From an uncultured Candidatus Melainabacteria bacterium (GTDB lineage: Bacteria; Cyanobacteriota; Vampirovibrionia; Gastranaerophilales; Gastranaerophilaceae), in NCBI GenBank assembly GCA_934747325.1, contig CAKVGW010000007.1:1-47903 (forward strand): a stretch of 47,903 nucleotides of DNA, written 5' to 3'. Position 1 is the first letter of the stretch. The number at the start of each line of letters is the position of its first letter. Below are positions 16,358 to 24,426 of this stretch, one piece after another. The notes beneath the pieces were generated by a model. It ran no database searches. It was not told the origin of the DNA and was given only the letters and a program-made list of their open reading frames with translations. The translations under genes and the position numbers were made by a program.

Positions 16358-17161
16358 ATGGACTTAATGAAAGGTAAAAAAGGTATAATTTTTGGTGTTT
16401 CTAACACTCACGGTATTGCTTACGGTATTGCAAAACAATTGCACGAAGCAGGTGCAGACATTGCTTTCACTTATGCCGGCGAAGCTATGGAAAAGAGAGT
16501 TCGTCCAATCGCAGAAGGCATGGATGCAAAATTAATCATGAGTTGTGATGTTACAAATGAAGCTGAAGTTGAAGCTGTATTCAAAGAATGCGAAAAAATC
16601 TATGGTAAATTAGATTTCGTAGTTCACGCAGTAGCATTCGCACCAAAAGAAGATTTGATGGGTAGATTTGTTGATACTTCTAAACAAGGTTGGGATATCG
16701 CTCTAGGTGTTAGCGCATATTCTCTTGTTACAATTTGCCGTCACGCAGAACGTTTAATGAATGAAGGAAGCTCAATCTTCGCTCTAACTTATCTTGGTTC
16801 AGTTCTTTCAGTTCCAAGTTATAACGTAATGGGTGTTGCTAAAGCTGCATTAGAATCAGCAATGAGATTCCTAGCTGTAGACTTAGGCCCTAAAGGTATC
16901 AGAGTTAACTGCTTATCTTCAGGCCCTGTTAAAACATTGGCTTCAATGGGTATTTCAGGTTTCTCTAAAATGTTAAAAGCAGGTGCTATGAGAGCTCCTA
17001 TGAAGAGAAACGTAGCTTTAGAAGATGTTGGTAAAGCTGGTTTATATTTAGCTTCTGAACTTTCAAGTGGTACAACAGGTGAAGTTATTTATGTTGACTG
17101 TGGTTGTCACTCAGCTTACGCTTCAGCTGAAGAAATGGATGTTCTTTCTCAAGCTGAATAG
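16358..17161 (+). CDS. fabI: Enoyl-ACP reductase (NADH)
   Basis: The 267-residue protein is an SDR-fold enzyme with the FabI form of the cofactor loop (GVSNTHGIAYGIA, 13-25). The catalytic residues Tyr145, Tyr155 and Lys162 lie in YLGSVLSVPSYNVMGVAK, one residue offset from E. coli FabI (146/156/163). It reduces trans-2-enoyl-ACP in the last step of fatty acid elongation. AGAGGAG precedes the ATG, and a terminator 11 bases after the stop makes it monocistronic. Codon use is more optimised than in neighbours, fitting high expression. Confidence 0.95.
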   Translation: MDLMKGKKGIIFGVSNTHGIAYGIAKQLHEAGADIAFTYAGEAMEKRVRPIAEGMDAKLIMSCDVTNEAEVEAVFKECEKIYGKLDFVVHAVAFAPKEDLMGRFVDTSKQGWDIALGVSAYSLVTICRHAERLMNEGSSIFALTYLGSVLSVPSYNVMGVAKAALESAMRFLAVDLGPKGIRVNCLSSGPVKTLASMGISGFSKMLKAGAMRAPMKRNVALEDVGKAGLYLASELSSGTTGEVIYVDCGCHSAYASAEEMDVLSQAE

Positions 17162-17171
17162 TTTTGGTTTT

Positions 17172-17205
17172 AAGGCGGATTTGTTATCACAAATCCGCCT
17201 TTTTA
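17172..17205 (+). terminator. fabI terminator
   Basis: A perfect GC-rich stem, AAGGCGGATTTG and CAAATCCGCCTT, with loop TTATCA, followed by Ts. Confidence 0.9.
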
Positions 17206-17227
17206 AGTTTTAGAAAAGGAATTTATT

Positions 17228-17611
17228 ATGAAAAAACTTTTGTCTTCATTATTCTTATTGTTATTAATTCTTGTTGGCACTCAACAAGCAAAAGCCATGA
17301 AATATGAACAAGCGATTAATCAGTCTAAACCAATGGCTATTTTCGTTTATGCACCTTGGGCAGATGGTTATACAACAATGTTACAGAGTTTCAATGCTCT
17401 ACAGCAAAAATATGGTGAAAAATACAATTTTGTAACAATGAATATCGCGACTGATGACGCAAAAGTTTATAACCAAAAATATTATATTTATCCAAATTTA
17501 CCTTATGTAATGCTTTTTAGAGAAAGAGGTAAATTCTCTAGATTTATAGAAAGAAATTGCGCGCAAGATACTCAATGCCTTTCTACAAAAATGGATTTGT
17601 TTAACAATTAA
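17228..17611 (+). CDS. Secreted thioredoxin-fold protein lacking CXXC
   Basis: The 127-residue protein has a signal peptide (KKLL, a Leu-rich core, cleavage near KA/MKYE at about 24). The mature part follows a thioredoxin pattern: PMAIFVYAPWADGYTTMLQS where thioredoxins have the W-C-x-x-C helix, then NFVTMNIATDD, and YPNLPYVMLFRERGKFSRF, which carries the cis-Pro turn. The active-site cysteines are absent (WADGY), so it is not a disulfide reductase; two Cys near the C-terminus could form a structural disulfide. The role is probably periplasmic binding. A good Shine-Dalgarno (AAAAGGA) precedes the ATG. Confidence 0.75.
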   Translation: MKKLLSSLFLLLLILVGTQQAKAMKYEQAINQSKPMAIFVYAPWADGYTTMLQSFNALQQKYGEKYNFVTMNIATDDAKVYNQKYYIYPNLPYVMLFRERGKFSRFIERNCAQDTQCLSTKMDLFNN

Positions 17612-17633
17612 AAATTGTTTTAAGGTTTATGAT

Positions 17634-17672
17634 AACAATGTCGGGTGCAATTTTTTTGCACCCGACATTGTT
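17634..17672. terminator. Bidirectional terminator between the convergent thioredoxin-like gene and queD
   Basis: A perfect 17-bp stem, AACAATGTCGGGTGCAA and its complement, with a T-rich loop and AT-rich flanks on both sides. Confidence 0.85.
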
Positions 17673-17693
17673 ATTGATATTTTTTAAATAGAA

Positions 17694-18053
17694 TTATTCT
17701 TCGTAATAGCTAGCGCAAGAAGTCGCAGTTTCCCAAACAGAAATTTTTGACACTTGAACAATTTTTTCTTTCAATTTGTTATAAATAAACATTGCGATTA
17801 TTTCGCTTGAAGGACTTTCGTTTTTGAAATAAGGCAATTCATTTATGTCTTTGTGGTCTAGCAAATCAAGAACTGCTTTTAATTCTTTTTTTAAAACCTT
17901 ATAGTCAACCAAAATATTACTTTTATCTAATGCTTCGCCTTTAACGTAAGCTTCTACAAGCCAGTTATGTCCGTGTTGATTTTCGCATTCACCATCATAG
18001 TTTAATAAATGGTGTGCTGCTGAAAAATATAATTGTGCTTTTAGTTCAAACAT
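17694..18053 (-). CDS. queD: 6-carboxytetrahydropterin synthase, QueD/PTPS family
   Basis: The 119-residue length fits QueD. Zn ligands are His14 (SAAHHL) and His27 and His29 (QHGHNW); the catalytic Cys23 lies four residues before the HGH, as in QueD. The C-terminal VSKISVWETATSCASYYEE holds the conserved substrate-binding Glu. It converts dihydroneopterin triphosphate to 6-carboxytetrahydropterin for queuosine precursor synthesis. The folate-type PTPS alternative is less likely at this length. AAGGAG precedes the ATG. No queC/queE is adjacent. Confidence 0.88.
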   Translation of the reverse strand: MFELKAQLYFSAAHHLLNYDGECENQHGHNWLVEAYVKGEALDKSNILVDYKVLKKELKAVLDLLDHKDINELPYFKNESPSSEIIAMFIYNKLKEKIVQVSKISVWETATSCASYYEE

Positions 18054-18074
18054 TTTTTCTCCTTTTTAGTTGTT

Positions 18075-18105
18075 GTCGTGTTGAATGAAAATTGTTCAAC
18101 ACGAC
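18075..18105. repeat. Hairpin related to the terminator at 15077
   Basis: GTCGTGTTGAA paired with TTCAACACGAC, the same stem family as 15077-15107. A second hairpin, GTTGGGCAGGTATGCCCAAC, lies at about 18125-18144, and a similar GTTGGGCTGAAAGCCCAAC is at about 36143-36161. The rest of 18106-18299 shows no gene. Confidence 0.55.
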
Positions 18106-18299
18106 CTACATTTATTAAATTTTTGTTGGGCAGGTATGCCCAACCGACATTCTATATTCATCTAAACAAGCATCAAAAATAAAAAGCAATTCCTAATACA
18201 ATTTGTCACTTTCCATTTTCAATTTCCCATTGTAACTATATCCAATCCAATAGCCAAACCTAAAGGCGAGTTCTGCCCCCAATGTCTACGTGCGTAGCA

Positions 18300-19136
18300 C
18301 TAACAGCAAACTTCTGCTAATCTGACAAGAATCTTATCTGTGATTACTTTGATGTAATCTTTGTCAACCATGCCATTTATAATACAATCTGCAATTTGAT
18401 AAGTAGGTCTGATATATTGTTGAGCTGTTGCGTTTACATCTTTAAACTGTAAATCTGCTGCTTCGCCTGTTTTACCGCGAGAAACTGCGCGTTTGTACCA
18501 ACGTTCTTTTATGACTTCAATTGGTGTGTAAACATAAACTTTTACATCCATAATGTCACGAACTTCTTCATTTAGAACGTATAAACCTTCTGTTAAAATA
18601 ACTTTTGCAGGCTTTTTAATATCACCTTGCGGATTTGAAACACAAGTTACAAAATCATATTTAGGTGAAACAATTGTTTCGCCTTTCTTTAAACCTAACA
18701 AATGTTCTCTCATCAAAGCAAGGTTGATAACTTCCGGAGTGTCAAAGCTAAAACCTGTTTTAAACAAAGCATCATAGCTTCCTGCATCTTGAAGTTCTTT
18801 TGACGTATCTTTATAGTAATCATCTTGACGAATTACGGTGTAAATACCTTCTTTTTTGTCACGTACAACAGCTTCTATCGTATTGTCTACAAACACGGTT
18901 TTGCCGGATGCACTTTCACCTGTAATTCCGATAAGGAAGGTTTTTTTCTTTTCTTGAACAACTTTGCGAGCAATGTTTAAAATGAAATCATCGGCAACTT
19001 TTAAGAACAAAGGTTGTTCTTCTTTTTTATCTTCTTCAAGAATTTCTTTTAAAGTGTCCACAATATTGGATATAAGTTCCATATCCAAACGGCTTGAGTA
19101 AAAATTATAATTCGTTAGTTCAAAAGTTTCCACCAT
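18300..19136 (-). CDS. Uridine kinase / phosphoribulokinase-like P-loop kinase
   Basis: In this 278-residue protein the first 60 residues are a helical extension. Then a P-loop, GITGESASGKT (70-80), RQDDYY (the Asp-rich substrate motif of uridine kinases), the YDFVTCVSNPQG region, and LTEGLYVLNEE follow in the order of the uridine kinase family. A lid region (RWYKRAVSRGKTGEAADLQF) is present. The likely reaction is phosphorylation of uridine/cytidine by NTP; as the protein is longer and divergent, another small-molecule substrate is possible. AAGGACGG precedes the ATG. Confidence 0.8.
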   Translation of the reverse strand: MVETFELTNYNFYSSRLDMELISNIVDTLKEILEEDKKEEQPLFLKVADDFILNIARKVVQEKKKTFLIGITGESASGKTVFVDNTIEAVVRDKKEGIYTVIRQDDYYKDTSKELQDAGSYDALFKTGFSFDTPEVINLALMREHLLGLKKGETIVSPKYDFVTCVSNPQGDIKKPAKVILTEGLYVLNEEVRDIMDVKVYVYTPIEVIKERWYKRAVSRGKTGEAADLQFKDVNATAQQYIRPTYQIADCIINGMVDKDYIKVITDKILVRLAEVCC

Positions 19137-19235
19137 GCACCCGTCCTTTATCCATTATTACTATTGTATAGTAAATACCAAAAAAATGCTCGTGATTTCA
19201 TGCTGATTGTAAAAAAAATTTACTTTTAAAAATTT

Positions 19236-20744
19236 TTAAAATAAATTAACGATATTTTGTTCTTCAAACTTAGGACAAGTATTCCATACAAGAGTTGGTA
19301 TTATATCACCGTCAACTCTGCCTTGGAATTGGCATTTGCAACATCCTTTAACCATGTTTGTAGAACCGTCGATTAGTGGTTGGAAGTATTTACAGCATTG
19401 GCAAATTTTTAGTGACAAACCGTAATCACCCAGTTTTTCCGTTAATTCTCTAATAGCATCTACCATGCGCAAGTGGTTATTTTTTGTTGTATATGTTTTG
19501 CCTTTATTGATAAATCTAACTCTAGCTAATCCATCATCAGAAATTAATTCTAATTGACATTGAAAATCATGACGTCCATCTGTTACGATGATGTTTGTAA
19601 CCATTTTTTCTACATTATGTTTACGGCTTCTATTTTTGATAAATCTTCTTGTTCCTCTTATAGGAGGGAAGTTTTTAATAACGTGTGCAATAGAATAAAT
19701 CGGATAAGCAAATAAATAGATGTATTCCTTTGCGTATATTTTTGCATTCAATAAACTTACACAAAATGCCAACGCTAAAACAATTGAAGTTATTAAGATT
19801 GTAGAATATCCAATCCAGAATGGGAATGTGTAAGAGTGGCTTAGTAATATTGCATACGCAAAAATGATAAATAATAAGTTTGGTTGTATTAATGAACAAA
19901 TATATTCTTGTGTCATAAAATTAGAGCAATGAGCAATGCCGGTTCTAAAAATATTTATACGTTTTGATAATGAAGGAATTCTATTATCATAATTCCCGAT
20001 TTCAGTATATACTTTTAAATCGTCAATAGAAGCTACTGCAACTTTTTCTTTTGCAAGCTTTAAAGTATAAAGAACTTCTGCTGTTTTATCCTGAAAATCA
20101 AAAGAACCTATTTTGTTCAGTAAATCTTTTTTTATTACAAAATTATCGGTATTAATCAAATTTGTTAAACCCAAACGAGTTCTTGTTGCATAAATAAACT
20201 TTGAAACATAGCTGGAATATGTTACTCTTACACAATCCCAAAATTTTAAGTCCTTGTACTCGCCAATATAATTTACAATTGGCATGAACACATCATATTT
20301 GCTTAGATAGTAATTAACATTGCTTAAGAAATCTGAATCTACATAATTTTTAGCATCTAAAAATACGTAGGCATCAAGGTTCTCAACTTCTGAAAGTTTT
20401 TCTGCCAAAATAGAATATGCTTGGCTTTTGCCTATTGGTTCAAGGTTATTGATGTTAATAATGTTTACATCTAAATCAGTCTGTAAAGTAACATCAGAAA
20501 GACTTTCACATTTATCTAAAATCGCATAGATTGTATAACGCGATTTTGGATAATTTTGGTTTTTTAATTGCTTCAAAAGATTTTCTAAAGTATCAACTTT
20601 GCCTGAAGCGTAGACTACAACACAAATGTTTGAATCTTTGTTTGTGTATTTATCTCTAATTTTTTTTGTAGACTTAAGACTTGCAAAAGCCAAAATGATA
20701 TAAAATATTGTAAATATTGTGATATAAATGTATAAAACTGTCAT
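19236..20744 (-). CDS. Membrane glycosyltransferase family 2 with cysteine-rich C-terminal extension
   Basis: The 502-residue protein starts with a transmembrane helix (about 5-23) and a GT-A domain (about 38-265): ICVVVYASGKVDTLENLLKQ, IGKSQAYSI, and YVFLDAKNYV at the DxD position, here with an Asp-Ala-Lys variant. Helices follow at about 285-350. The C-terminal 150 residues are not GT2: a beta-rich part, then cysteines at 448, 450, 451, 468, 469, 471 and 490 (CQCC, CCKC), which look like a metal site. It probably makes a cell-envelope glycan. CGAGG precedes the ATG. Confidence 0.78.
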   Translation of the reverse strand: MTVLYIYITIFTIFYIILAFASLKSTKKIRDKYTNKDSNICVVVYASGKVDTLENLLKQLKNQNYPKSRYTIYAILDKCESLSDVTLQTDLDVNIININNLEPIGKSQAYSILAEKLSEVENLDAYVFLDAKNYVDSDFLSNVNYYLSKYDVFMPIVNYIGEYKDLKFWDCVRVTYSSYVSKFIYATRTRLGLTNLINTDNFVIKKDLLNKIGSFDFQDKTAEVLYTLKLAKEKVAVASIDDLKVYTEIGNYDNRIPSLSKRINIFRTGIAHCSNFMTQEYICSLIQPNLLFIIFAYAILLSHSYTFPFWIGYSTILITSIVLALAFCVSLLNAKIYAKEYIYLFAYPIYSIAHVIKNFPPIRGTRRFIKNRSRKHNVEKMVTNIIVTDGRHDFQCQLELISDDGLARVRFINKGKTYTTKNNHLRMVDAIRELTEKLGDYGLSLKICQCCKYFQPLIDGSTNMVKGCCKCQFQGRVDGDIIPTLVWNTCPKFEEQNIVNLF

Positions 20745-20939
20745 AATAACCTCGTTAACAAAAGTTTACACTAAAAACAATAAATACTCAACTCAAAGGT
20801 TTTAAGCTAAAAAAAATAAAATATTTAAAGATTAGAAATAAAAAAGACTTGATTTAAAAAAATGTTCATGATAAATTAGATTTTGTCGAGAGTAGTCGAG
20901 GATAAATAGCTGATTATTTGAGATATGAAAACAAAATAC

Positions 20940-21007
<68 letters not shown>

Positions 21008-21013
<6 letters not shown>

Positions 21014-21191
21014 TATAAAGAAGACTTCTTGCAAAAGAGGTCTTTTTTATTTGCCGCAGTGGACTCATATCTTTGTACGGCTCACTCGAGCAAAGCTCTC
21101 AATTCGCCTCACTCTATAAAAACGATACTTAATCGTTTTAACAGAGTTCTTGGCCCATATAAAGAAGACTTCTTGCAAAAGAGGTCTTTTT
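21008..21191. repeat. 40-bp direct repeat of the tRNA-Ile 3' end plus terminator, with an inverted piece
   Basis: Positions 21008-21047 (tRNA end GGCCCA and terminator) recur exactly at 21152-21191, 144 bp later. GAGTCCACTGCGGC of the tRNA (20997-21010) also recurs inverted at 21053-21066. These are remnants of a duplication or an integration event at the tRNA; no integrase is seen. Confidence 0.85.
21021..21048 (+). terminator. Terminator of tRNA-Ile
   Basis: AAGACTTCTT and AAGAGGTCTT pair with one G-U over a 3-nt loop, then T6. The same sequence is repeated at 21165-21191. Confidence 0.8.
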
Positions 21192-21235
21192 ATTTTTGTT
21201 GTACAATACTTATAAATACAGTGAAGGGATATAAT

Positions 21236-21871
21236 ATGAAAGTAAGTAGCATAAGCAACAATTATTGTAGTGGAAAATTAAAACAAAATAATCGTCAACC
21301 AAATTTTATGTCACTAAAAGGAATTGAATATAACTGGAAATTTAATCCAAAAGAATCTCTTGAGTACGCAGAGGTTTTACTTGCGTTCAAAAAATCTAAA
21401 CCAATAACAAGATTTTTTGAAAAATATGACGGATTTGCAAAGTTTTATGCTAGAGATGGGTCTTCTGATTGTCTAGGTTCTAAAGGGGATGCACGATTAG
21501 AAATTTATTACAATCCGAAATCTATAAACAAAACAGGAAATCAAGAAGAAAAAGTGGTAAAAAATAAAAATTTTCTAAAAAATATATTGGAAAAATTTAA
21601 AAATTGGTTTCTAGAAGATGAGATAATTGATGAGAAAGAAAAATCATTAGATGAAAAGTATTTAAAATCTCAATACGAATATTTTGAAATTTCTTCAAAA
21701 AAAGCATTTCTCGGAAAAAACTGTGCCAAAACTTTAAAGGAAAAAATTACGGGGGTTACTGATGCGGATATTTCAAAAGAACTTGAAAAAAATGCAACTA
21801 GAACTCTTGAAAAACAACGAGAAGCTGCGCAATTAAAGAGAATTCATGAAGAATTAAAAGGTTTGCTATAA
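21236..21871 (+). CDS. Lineage-specific hypothetical protein with LKG-type N-terminus
   Basis: I start this gene at the ATG at 21236 because GAAGGGA lies before it; the frame is open upstream, but that stretch runs through the tRNA gene and its terminators and is not coding. The 211-residue product begins MKVSSISNNY and has NFMSLKG at 23-29, the short N-terminal tag also suggested in other unknown proteins here. The rest is Lys/Glu-rich and helical, with a coiled-coil C-terminus (LEKQREAAQLKRIHEELKGL). There is no signal peptide or membrane span. Function unknown. Confidence 0.7.
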   Translation: MKVSSISNNYCSGKLKQNNRQPNFMSLKGIEYNWKFNPKESLEYAEVLLAFKKSKPITRFFEKYDGFAKFYARDGSSDCLGSKGDARLEIYYNPKSINKTGNQEEKVVKNKNFLKNILEKFKNWFLEDEIIDEKEKSLDEKYLKSQYEYFEISSKKAFLGKNCAKTLKEKITGVTDADISKELEKNATRTLEKQREAAQLKRIHEELKGLL

Positions 21872-21918
21872 ATCTTAGTCTTGGATAATAGGCGTTTTGT
21901 TTGCCTTATATTCGTTTC

Positions 21919-21943
21919 TCCTTGCAAAATAGGTCTTTTTTAT
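21919..21943 (+). terminator. Partial third copy of the tRNA-type terminator
   Basis: CCTTGCAAAATAGGTCTTTTTTA after the hypothetical gene resembles the right half of the terminators at 21021 and 21165. The left arm is degraded, so termination is uncertain. Confidence 0.35.
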
Positions 21944-21974
21944 TTTATAATGAAAAAGATATTTGGAGTGTTGG

Positions 21975-22901
21975 ATGGACGATTTTAAGCATTATACAGT
22001 TATGTTAAACGAAGCGGTTGACGCATTGGAATGTCAAGATGGCAAAATATATGTTGACTGTACATTAGGTGGTGGCGGACATAGCGAACTTATCTTAAAA
22101 AGAATTTCTCCAAACGGAAAATTAATTTCTTTTGATATTGATGATGAAGCTATTCATCACGCATCAGAACGCTTAAAAGATTACAAAAATTTAACCATTG
22201 TCAAATCTTCTTATACAAATATCAAGCAAGAATTAAAAAAACTTGGTATTGAAAAAATTACGGGCGGTGTAATTCTTGATTTGGGCGCATCTTATCATCA
22301 GCTTACAAAAAGAGAACGTGGTTTTTCGTTTTCTAAAGATGCTCCGCTTGATATGAGATTTAATATGGATGCGGATTTTAGTGCGTATGATGTTGTTAAT
22401 AAATATTCAGAAAATGACTTAGTAAAAATTTTTAGTGAATATGGAGAAGAAAGATTTTCTAAAAGAATTGCAAAAGCAATTGTTGAAAAAAGAAGAATTG
22501 AACCGATTAGAACTACAAAAGAACTCGCAGATTTAATAGTCAAGGCGACGCCGCATATTAACTCACGCATTCACCCTGCTACGAGAGTGTTTCAGGCAAT
22601 CAGGATTGAAGTAAATAATGAGTTAAAAAATGTTAACATGGTATTGCATGACATTCTAGATTTGTTAGATAATGGAGCTATAGTTTCGGTAATAAGTTTT
22701 CATTCTTTAGAAGATAGAATTGTAAAACAAATCTTCAAGTTTGAAAGCCAGAAGTGCAGATGCAACGAAATGATTTGCAAATGCGAGCCGCCAAAAATAG
22801 AATTGGTGAACAGAAAACCGATTATGGCGAGCGAAAAGGAGATTTTGGAAAATCCACCATCACGGAGTGCCAAGTTGAGGGTTGTAAGAGCCATTCGATG
22901 A
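21975..22901 (+). CDS. rsmH: 16S rRNA m4C1402 methyltransferase
   Basis: The start is the ATG at 21975, six bases after TTGGAG; a TTG 12 bases upstream is less likely. The 308-residue protein has the RsmH order: HYTVMLNEAVDAL at the start, the SAM motif VDCTLGGGGHSELIL, LDLGASYHQL with RGFSF, the helical insert, then ALRIEVNNELKN-type (AIRIEVNNELKN) and VISFHSLEDRIVKQIF. It methylates N4 of C1402 in 16S rRNA. As in most bacteria it opens a division-gene group and is followed by an ftsL-like gene. Confidence 0.95.
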   Translation: MDDFKHYTVMLNEAVDALECQDGKIYVDCTLGGGGHSELILKRISPNGKLISFDIDDEAIHHASERLKDYKNLTIVKSSYTNIKQELKKLGIEKITGGVILDLGASYHQLTKRERGFSFSKDAPLDMRFNMDADFSAYDVVNKYSENDLVKIFSEYGEERFSKRIAKAIVEKRRIEPIRTTKELADLIVKATPHINSRIHPATRVFQAIRIEVNNELKNVNMVLHDILDLLDNGAIVSVISFHSLEDRIVKQIFKFESQKCRCNEMICKCEPPKIELVNRKPIMASEKEILENPPSRSAKLRVVRAIR

Positions 22902-22931
22902 GGCAAGGTTTGGGAGTAGAGGAGTATAACT

Positions 22932-23453
22932 TTGGTTTCGGCTTTAAAAATCAACAACAAATCAAGTAAGGGTTTAGACAGCTTTATAAAAAAACTTTCA
23001 AAAGAAACAACTAAAGAATATGAGCAAGAGGAAAAATCTTTTGTAGATAAATCTATTCAAAAATTAGCTGTTAATAGTATAATAGAAGGGTACTTTCCAA
23101 AGGAGAATTTTGTAAGAGATATGGCTATTAAAAGGGTCAACAAAACTTTATGTGTAATTTTAAGCTTGCTAATCGGCATAGTTGTTGTTAGCTATTATTT
23201 TGTAATCTCTTGCGAAATGAAATTGAATGATTTGAGCAGACAAACTGTTATTTTAAATAATGATAACGAAGAATTGCAAAACAAGCTTGATAGCTTGAAG
23301 TCTTTTAACAATGTTGATAAAACTTTACAGCAAAACAACATGCTTCAACGCGCAGGACAAGTTATTGAGACTCAAGAAGTAACAGTTGACCCAAGTCTTG
23401 CTTCAAAACAAACTTCAAGTAAAAAGATTTTCAACTACGCAATAGGATTCTAG
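22932..23453 (+). CDS. ftsL: FtsL-like division protein
   Basis: The 173-residue bitopic protein has a cytoplasmic N-terminal part of about 70 residues, one transmembrane helix (72-93) and a periplasmic leucine-zipper-like segment (LNDLSRQTVILNNDNEELQNKLDSL). This topology and the position right after rsmH are those of ftsL. Sequence conservation in FtsL is poor, so the call rests on topology and context. It starts with TTG, eight bases after GAGGAG. FtsL with FtsB/FtsQ activates septal peptidoglycan synthesis. Confidence 0.65.
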   Translation: MVSALKINNKSSKGLDSFIKKLSKETTKEYEQEEKSFVDKSIQKLAVNSIIEGYFPKENFVRDMAIKRVNKTLCVILSLLIGIVVVSYYFVISCEMKLNDLSRQTVILNNDNEELQNKLDSLKSFNNVDKTLQQNNMLQRAGQVIETQEVTVDPSLASKQTSSKKIFNYAIGF

Positions 23454-24368
23454 ATGTTTAAACTTGTTTGCGGTGCCGGTAACGAAGATTGTGAAAGCGT
23501 AAAAAGATTAGTCTATGTTTACGCAAAGGCGGGCTGCCGTTTTTTTGATTTATCCGCAAGAAAAGAAATTTTAGAGAGCGCAAAAGCTGCATTAAAGCTT
23601 GCAAATGTAAATGATGCTATGCTTTGTGTAAGTGTTGGTATAAAAGGCGATCCGCATATTACAAAAGCCAAAATTAATGAGTCAAAATGCATAAAGTGTG
23701 GAAATTGTTTTAGAAATTGTCCTAACGATGCGATTTTTTCGTCTATTATAATTGATGAAAAAAAATGTATTGGCTGTGGAAATTGTTCTAAAAAATGCCC
23801 TACTGGTGCGATTTCAATGTTCGATAAAGATGTAAATGTAAAAGAGATTTTACCTTATATGGTGAAAAACGGTGTTGAAGTTTTAGAGCTTCATATAATG
23901 GGACATGATAAAAAAGATTTGGCTTCCAAATGGAACGTTATTAATGATTGTAATCCTAAATTTGCATCAATTTGTATTGATAGAGAAAATTTTGGCAACA
24001 AAGAAGCTCTATCAAGAATAAAAGAAATGATAGTTTATAGAAAGCCTTATACAACAATTATTCAGGCTGACGGAATTCCTATGAGCGGAGCAGATGATAC
24101 GTTTAAAACGACATTACAAGCAGTAGCGATGGCAGAAATTATTCAAAATGCAAACTTACCTGTTCATATAATGATTTCAGGCGGAACGAATTCTAAGACA
24201 AGAGAACTGGCAGAGCTTTGTGGGATTAAATACTGGGGAATTGCAATCGGTTCTTGGGCTAGAAAAATTGTTAAAGAACAACTTACGACAGAAGATTTTT
24301 GGAAGAATGAAGAAATTCAAATAAGTGCTATAAAAATAGCAAAAGCACTTAGTATGTCTGCTATATAA
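23454..24368 (+). CDS. ldpA: LdpA-like Fe-S protein with two 4Fe-4S motifs
   Basis: The 304-residue protein begins KLVCGAGNEDCESVKRLVYV-Y-AKAGCRFFDLSA, which follows the opening of cyanobacterial LdpA (KL-CGAS, then an ALVY-LAG-DCIDVAAD-type stretch). Two ferredoxin motifs bind 4Fe-4S clusters: Cys79/82/85/89 and Cys105/108/111/115. The C-terminal half is TIM-barrel-like (TTIIQADGIPMSG and HIMISGGTNSKT). In Synechococcus LdpA senses redox state for the circadian clock; without photosynthesis it would serve another redox role. Its ATG directly abuts the ftsL stop. Confidence 0.75.
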   Translation: MFKLVCGAGNEDCESVKRLVYVYAKAGCRFFDLSARKEILESAKAALKLANVNDAMLCVSVGIKGDPHITKAKINESKCIKCGNCFRNCPNDAIFSSIIIDEKKCIGCGNCSKKCPTGAISMFDKDVNVKEILPYMVKNGVEVLELHIMGHDKKDLASKWNVINDCNPKFASICIDRENFGNKEALSRIKEMIVYRKPYTTIIQADGIPMSGADDTFKTTLQAVAMAEIIQNANLPVHIMISGGTNSKTRELAELCGIKYWGIAIGSWARKIVKEQLTTEDFWKNEEIQISAIKIAKALSMSAI

Positions 24369-24382
24369 AAATTATAAAAAAT

Positions 24383-24416
24383 AAAAGACTGGCGGCTTTT
24401 AAGCCGCCAGTCTTTT
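24383..24416. terminator. Bidirectional terminator between ldpA-like and leuS
   Basis: A perfect stem, AAAAGACTGGCGGCTT with AAGCCGCCAGTCTTTT, between two convergent genes. Confidence 0.92.
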
Positions 24417-24426
24417 ATTTAAATAA

